Assembly: GCA_013399305.1 (NCBI GenBank)
Contig: VXAI01000638.1
Span: forward strand, 1-64,000
Origin: Rostratula benghalensis
Lineage: Eukaryota; Chordata; Aves; Charadriiformes; Rostratulidae
Direction: 5' to 3'
DNA: 64,000 nt
In this document: one piece after another, positions 61,601-64,000 of the stretch
Layout: each line of letters begins with the position of its first letter
How positions within the stretch are numbered: the stretch's first letter is position 1
The notes under the pieces: model-generated
Database searches by the model: none
Seen by the model: the letters and a program-made list of their open reading frames with translations, nothing else
Told to the model about the DNA's origin: nothing
Translations under genes and position numbers: made by a program

Positions 61601-63178
61601 TATTCATCCAGCTTTTTGTTTGCCAAACAGTAACTTCTCTGCTTAGATTTCTTTAGGTGGTCTATATAAAAAAAAGCCACCCAAACCCCAAAACCAACCA
61701 AAAACCTACCTTAAGGCAATTTTTTTATTCTGAACTCAGTAATTAAATTAAACAGCTTTTGGAAGTGTTTTAAAAACCCTAGTGAGATGTGCTCTGTGTG
61801 TGAATTTGTTCACACCTTAAAGCAGTTGACGGTCACAGGTAGTACTAGAATATGAAGGAAGCGTAATTACTTTAATTAACACTTTATGAATTTATATATA
61901 AACATAATTCCATTATCTGGAAAACAAGTATTCTATAGGAAAACACTTTATTTTGCCAATATTAGGACAGACCAAAAGAAAGGCTTTTGCATACTATACT
62001 TTCACCTTTTCTTTTTTTTTTTTTTTTCATTTAATACCAAGCTATATATCGTGGCTGGTCCAACAGTAAACTCCTGGTATCTTGACATTATGTAGCCCAT
62101 TCTGTAGAGTTTGGTGGCCATGGAATTTTACTGCGGGCTGCAATTTAACAGGAGCAATTGCAGCCCGGGAATACAACTCTGCCTGTCACACTGAATCTCA
62201 GTCATTTCCACTATTTCTAATTAAAAAAAAAAAAAAACCAAACTAAAAAGAACAGAACTGCTACACTTTCTTCATTTGGAAACAACTTTGATTTAAAAGG
62301 TTGTTGACTGCTACCGTGCACAAGCTTCTAAAGACATTTTTCGTCATGAGAGTCCATGAAGAAAGCTCACATTCATTGATTTAGCAAGGAATTATTTCCT
62401 AAACACTAGTAGTTAATACTAATGCCATCTTAATTTTCCTGCATGTAAACACCAGCTGTTCAAATACAGAGAGGGAATCTGGAGTACCTGGTCTGTGGTG
62501 TATAAAACTGCCAGTTAACAGTCCCTGTATTGATACTGTCTTGAAAAATTACTGCCGTGTCCGATACCAGATCGGAGAGTAAGAGGCTCCACAGATGCTC
62601 CCACCCTCTTTACTACGGTGACAGCCTCATCCAAGAGGCAAACATTTAGTTGAAACCAATGATCTGCCTTAAAAGGCTGTAGAAAATCAGCCAAATCTTG
62701 TTCTTGACCAAAGCCGGCGAAGAAACCAAAAGATAAAATTCTCTCCCTGATGGAAAAATGCAAAGCGAAGGCTGAGGTAAGCATGTATTTGCATACTGAA
62801 TGTGCCCACAAACTGCTCTCTTGGGAGTACTCAGCATAAAAATTCATTTTATTACCAGCAAAAGTTACTAAATACAGAAACAGTTTCTTGCTAAATACAG
62901 AAAGGCATTTTTGTTAAACAAACACAGTAAATTTACCAGCGGATAAAATACTACATTCAGTTACGCCTCAGTTTCACTCCCTCCTGTCCCTATGGAATCC
63001 ACAGGCGCTTCCTCCTCTGCTGGTAATGTTCACAACTTCTTAAAATGCTGGGTTTAGTCCCTGCATTCAGCACAAACAACTCTGAATTTAACATACTAGT
63101 CACGGCTGATAGACTGCATCTGTAAGTCACTTTCAGGTGTTCTATAAACTCGGGAAGCTTTGTTGTCACTCTGACCAT
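37550..63178 (-). CDS. DGLUCY: D-glutamate cyclase, mitochondrial (12 coding exons, complete)
   Basis: Joining 12 exons on the - strand gives 1,833 nt, 610 aa plus TGA, against 616 aa in human. Every intron is GT-AG, all phases agree and no stop intervenes. DGLUCY converts D-glutamate to 5-oxo-D-proline in mitochondria. Residues 1-28 are poor in acidic residues, with R3, K7, K16 and R20, fitting a matrix-targeting presequence. Residues about 30-300 are the DUF1445-type half ([63 protein letters not shown]). About 303-610 are the DUF4392-type half ([111 protein letters not shown]). The start ATG at 63,178 has a strong context (AAAATGG). The 5' UTR exons and promoter lie beyond the window. Expression should be independent of GPR68, which converges on it. 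Confidence 0.97.
37694..41894 (-). other. DGLUCY: DGLUCY intron 11
   Basis: A 4.2-kb intron holding one CR1 copy (37,965-38,395), T-rich patches near 39,115-39,137 and one undetermined base (n) at 41,214. No nested gene is seen. Confidence 0.8.
37965..38395 (-). mobile_element. CR1 LINE, 3' fragment in DGLUCY intron
   Basis: On the - strand encodes [60 protein letters not shown] and [20 protein letters not shown] in one frame, with no stop. It is relatively young. Same orientation as DGLUCY. Confidence 0.95.
41895..42046 (-). CDS. DGLUCY: DGLUCY exon 11 (residues 513-563)
   Basis: Acceptor TTTCGCAG, donor CCAAG|GTAGTG (phase 0). Encodes [50 protein letters not shown]. Matches human [16 protein letters not shown] with conserved spacing to exon 12. 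Confidence 0.97.
42047..43575 (-). other. DGLUCY: DGLUCY intron 10
   Basis: Holds one antisense CR1 3' end (42,178-42,383). Otherwise nothing is recognised. Confidence 0.8.
42178..42383 (+). mobile_element. CR1 LINE, extreme 3' end
   Basis: Contains GGAATGGGCTGCCCAGGGAA, GAGGCACCATCCCTGGAGGG, GACATGGTTTAGTGATGGGT and the tail ATTCTATGATTCTATGAATT. Subfamily tail differs from the 37,965 copy (GTGACATGGTTTAGTG type). Confidence 0.92.
43576..43695 (-). CDS. DGLUCY: DGLUCY exon 10 (residues 473-513)
   Basis: Acceptor TTTCATAAAG, donor GCTG|GTAAGG (phase 1). Encodes [39 protein letters not shown]. The [10 protein letters not shown] glycine-rich motif and the acidic DVEAD are hallmarks of DUF4392-type cyclases. 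Confidence 0.98.
44270..44470 (+). mobile_element. CR1 LINE, internally deleted 3' fragment
   Basis: Runs from GAAAGGCTGAGGGAGCTGGG through TTTATAAATATGGAAAGGGT and then jumps to GGGGATTGGACTAGATGATC and CCTTCCAATCCCTGATAGTC. About 200 bp present in the related 56,838-57,578 copy are missing. Confidence 0.9.
45414..45925 (-). mobile_element. CR1 LINE interrupted by an A/C-rich tract
   Basis: The tail (AGAATCATAGAATCTTCATG, GTTGGAAGGGACCTTTGAGA) lies at 45,414-45,470 and the RT end at 45,597-45,900 ([40 protein letters not shown]). Between them, about 125 bp of A/C-rich low-complexity sequence stand in place of the usual CR1 3' UTR. Confidence 0.88.
45471..45596. repeat. A/C-rich low-complexity expansion inside CR1
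   Basis: Begins AAACAAACACACACACACAC and continues as AACAAC, CCCAAA and CACCCA units until CAACAATCTCAG. Strongly one-stranded in composition, with almost no G or T on the + strand. Confidence 0.9.
46540..46655 (+). mobile_element. CR1 LINE, extreme 3' end
   Basis: Only about 115 bp: GTGACGTGGTTTAGTGACAG, GGTTGATGGTTGGACTAGGT, CCCTTCCAACCTAGACAATT and ATTCTATGATTCTATGAG. Same tail type as the 42,178 copy. Confidence 0.92.
48332..48352. repeat. (AT)n microsatellite
   Basis: Perfect TA dinucleotide run of about 21 bp within DGLUCY intron 9. Confidence 0.95.
49054..49202 (-). CDS. DGLUCY: DGLUCY exon 9 (residues 423-473)
   Basis: Acceptor TCTGACCAG, donor ACAG|GTAGGT (phase 1). Encodes [49 protein letters not shown]. 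The [15 protein letters not shown] block is almost invariant in the family and probably part of the active site. Confidence 0.98.
50785..50884 (-). CDS. DGLUCY: DGLUCY exon 8 (residues 390-423)
   Basis: A 100-nt exon, acceptor TTCCTGTAG, donor CCCAG|GTACGT (phase 2). Encodes [32 protein letters not shown]. Human has LKTQIPILTYQGGSVEAAQA, so this is a faster-evolving surface segment, but length and phase are exact. Confidence 0.93.
51460..51720 (-). CDS. DGLUCY: DGLUCY exon 7 (residues 303-390)
   Basis: Largest exon, 261 nt. Acceptor TTTCTAG, donor CTAG|GTAAGA (phase 1). Opens the DUF4392-type domain with [40 protein letters not shown] and [20 protein letters not shown]. Upstream intron holds no CR1. 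Confidence 0.97.
53532..53729 (-). CDS. DGLUCY: DGLUCY exon 6 (residues 237-303)
   Basis: Acceptor CATTTTAG, donor CCAG|GTAAAA (phase 1). Encodes [20 protein letters not shown] to [20 protein letters not shown] and LETLIGIDP, linking the two halves of the protein. [11 protein letters not shown] is the matching human stretch. Confidence 0.96.
53730..56001 (-). other. DGLUCY: DGLUCY intron 5
   Basis: A 2.3-kb intron with no recognised repeat family or gene. T-rich patches near 54,990 and 55,500. Confidence 0.75.
56002..56124 (-). CDS. DGLUCY: DGLUCY exon 5 (residues 196-237)
   Basis: Acceptor AATTCCAG, donor TGCA|GTATGT (phase 1). Encodes [40 protein letters not shown]. The LLGI-LSKP-YGD and PVFW motifs match the family. 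Confidence 0.96.
56125..58400 (-). other. DGLUCY: DGLUCY intron 4
   Basis: Contains the longest CR1 copy among the DGLUCY introns (56,838-57,578, antisense to the gene) and T-runs near 57,815 and 58,231-58,244. Confidence 0.8.
56838..57578 (+). mobile_element. CR1 LINE, 740-bp 3' fragment
   Basis: Encodes the RT C-terminal region: [57 protein letters not shown], then a stop, then [40 protein letters not shown] and [17 protein letters not shown]. Ends in CCTTCCAATCCCTGATAGTC and TGTGATTCTGTGAC. Low divergence from the 37,965 and 44,270 copies suggests a recent wave. Not functional. Confidence 0.96.
58401..58551 (-). CDS. DGLUCY: DGLUCY exon 4 (residues 146-196)
   Basis: Acceptor AACTGCCAG, donor CCTG|GTCAGT (phase 1). 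Encodes [50 protein letters not shown]. The [12 protein letters not shown] block is near-identical to human. Confidence 0.96.
58552..60166 (-). other. DGLUCY: DGLUCY intron 3
   Basis: Nothing beyond T-rich patches near 58,690-58,750. Confidence 0.75.
60167..60365 (-). CDS. DGLUCY: DGLUCY exon 3 (residues 79-145)
   Basis: Acceptor TTCCCTAG, donor AAG|GTGAGT (phase 0). Encodes [20 protein letters not shown] and [20 protein letters not shown], the best conserved part of the N-terminal domain. The last residues ([12 protein letters not shown]) vary from human. A competing GTATGT donor a few bases upstream would break the frame, so the AAG|GTGAGT site is preferred. Confidence 0.96.
60366..61416 (-). 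other. DGLUCY: DGLUCY intron 2
   Basis: Holds one antisense CR1 copy at 60,765-61,068. Confidence 0.8.
60765..61068 (+). mobile_element. CR1 LINE, 3' fragment
   Basis: Shows GACAGGATGAGGAGTAACAG, GAGGGTGGTGAGACACTGGA, CCAGGTTGCCCAGAGAAGAT, GGATGGGGCTTTGAGCAACC and TTCCAACCCAAACCATTCTA. Same subfamily as the 12,385 copy but better preserved. Confidence 0.94.
61417..61570 (-). CDS. DGLUCY: DGLUCY exon 2 (residues 28-79)
   Basis: Acceptor GTTCCAG, donor AG|GTAACG (phase 2). Encodes [39 protein letters not shown]; human has SLAPAFERFCQVNTGPLPLL at the same place. Confidence 0.95.
61571..63096 (-). other. DGLUCY: DGLUCY intron 1 (between coding exons 1 and 2)
   Basis: A 1.5-kb intron with A- and T-runs near 62,012-62,028 and 62,222-62,236. 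A 110-codon frame at 62,847-62,515 has no family resemblance. Confidence 0.65.
63097..63178 (-). CDS. DGLUCY: DGLUCY exon 1 of coding region (residues 1-28)
   Basis: Begins at ATG 63,178 and ends at ACTA|GTATGT, phase 1. Encodes [20 protein letters not shown] then CSLSAVT, the presumed mitochondrial presequence. Sequence here is not conserved enough to prove the exon by homology. It is supported by phase match to exon 2, Kozak context, and a length close to the human N-terminus. An alternative upstream first exon is possible. Confidence 0.65.
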
Positions 63179-64000
63179 TTTATTGCTCTTGCTGACAACT
63201 AACCTTACTTTTTTTACAGATGAAGAGAGAGATTTTTTTTTTTATCCCTTTCCATATCAGCTTATACATATGCTTGCATTAAATATCCATCATTGGGAGC
63301 AGATTTATGAGCAACGTTAGTGAAGCTGGACGTGCTGATCAACCCGTGCATGAAGTCAACACGCTCCTGTCCCAGTGCAGAGAAGTTTAGCAAATGGTTT
63401 TAATTTCTTTGGTGAGTGACAACGAGGGCAGTAAGAAAGAATTATTTCTGTGGTACATCGCCCAGCAGCGTAATGACAGTTTTAAGGATTTTGAGCAGCT
63501 CCGATTCCCCTGGGTTTTGGGGTTTTTTGACTTTGCATAATGGAGCTGTACGCTCAGGGACAGAACTCTGAACTTGTTCTGTATATAAACAATACCTTTT
63601 TCAAATGTTTGGACAAAATGCAGAATATTAATGCAGTTTTCCATTAGTGTTTTTCAAATTACGTACTGATGGGAAAAACCCCCATAATTTCAAGACTTGC
63701 TCTGCTTCTATGAAAGGAACCTTAACATTCTTATGCTCTGGTAATGCTACCACACACAGCTTTGTCACCCAGCTACTTGCCACAGTATTTTTAGTGCAGT
63801 TACATTTTAAAGTTGATCAGGGCAATGCCACAGAGGTCTCTGCTTCTCTAGAAGTCCAGCTATGACAGGCAAGACAGAGATTTCCAGAATGCATTCAGTT
63901 ATATTGAATATAAAGCTATTTTTTTCCCTCCCCCTTTCCTCCCCAGTCTTGCTGAGTCAGTATTTTCCAACTTCTGCAACAAATGAAGCAGAAAACCACT
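63179..64000. other. DGLUCY 5' UTR/intron side, unassigned
   Basis: Upstream of the inferred DGLUCY start codon. No CpG island, TATA box or clear exon is seen, so the promoter probably lies outside the window. Confidence 0.4.

Noticed and set aside
62515..62847. 110-codon - frame in DGLUCY intron 1
   Set aside because: Considered as an extra DGLUCY exon, but exons 1 and 2 already join in phase and no matching residues exist in the human protein.
62990..63096. Continuation of the DGLUCY exon 1 frame to a stop at 62,990
   Set aside because: The strong GTATGT donor at 63,096 gives the phase needed by exon 2. The read-through part has no similarity to DGLUCY.
1..64000. CRISPR arrays, operons, prokaryotic-type defence systems
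   Set aside because: The window is vertebrate nuclear DNA; no regularly spaced direct repeats or compact gene clusters occur.

Overview
This window reads as nuclear DNA of a bird. More than a dozen 5'-truncated CR1 retrotransposons lie on both strands, several ending in the (ATTCTATG)n-type CR1 tail. There is a solo retroviral LTR, a CpG-island promoter, and coding exons separated by GT-AG introns. The species cannot be fixed from sequence alone. Gene order (CCDC88C, GPR68, DGLUCY) and relative strands match human 14q32.11, which birds carry in the same arrangement.

Positions 1 to about 19,000 contain no intact gene. Scattered on the + strand, in collinear order, are short decayed blocks matching successive parts of the second half of CCDC88C (Daple): about 1,181-1,215, 1,638-1,779, 2,486-2,542, 7,096-7,182, 8,032-8,241, 9,898-9,968 and 13,724-13,793, with weaker candidates at 5,676 and 18,498. 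Several keep splice sites and phase. Others carry stop codons or dead donors. This is the main unexpected content: a broken CCDC88C exactly where the orthologue should lie, upstream of GPR68 on the same strand. The same stretch holds CR1 copies, one solo LTR, and a 116-bp near-perfect inverted repeat at 10,582-10,697.

Positions 19,000-32,600 are mostly unannotated. The exception is a CpG island at about 27,420-27,760 in which a CCAAT/ETS/GC-box promoter module occurs twice, 253 bp apart, on either side of a probable noncoding first exon. It most likely drives GPR68, whose single coding exon is at 32,639-33,712 (357 aa). GPR68 is a proton-sensing class A GPCR, and all of the family's pH-sensing histidines are present.

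On the - strand the whole coding region of DGLUCY (mitochondrial D-glutamate cyclase, formerly C14orf159) can be assembled from 12 exons between 63,178 and 37,550. Every junction agrees in phase, the total is 1,833 nt (610 aa plus stop), and no frame breaks occur. GPR68 and DGLUCY converge tail to tail, with about 2 kb between probable poly(A) sites. That gap contains a 130-bp pentanucleotide microsatellite. CR1 fragments and low-complexity tracts fill the DGLUCY introns.
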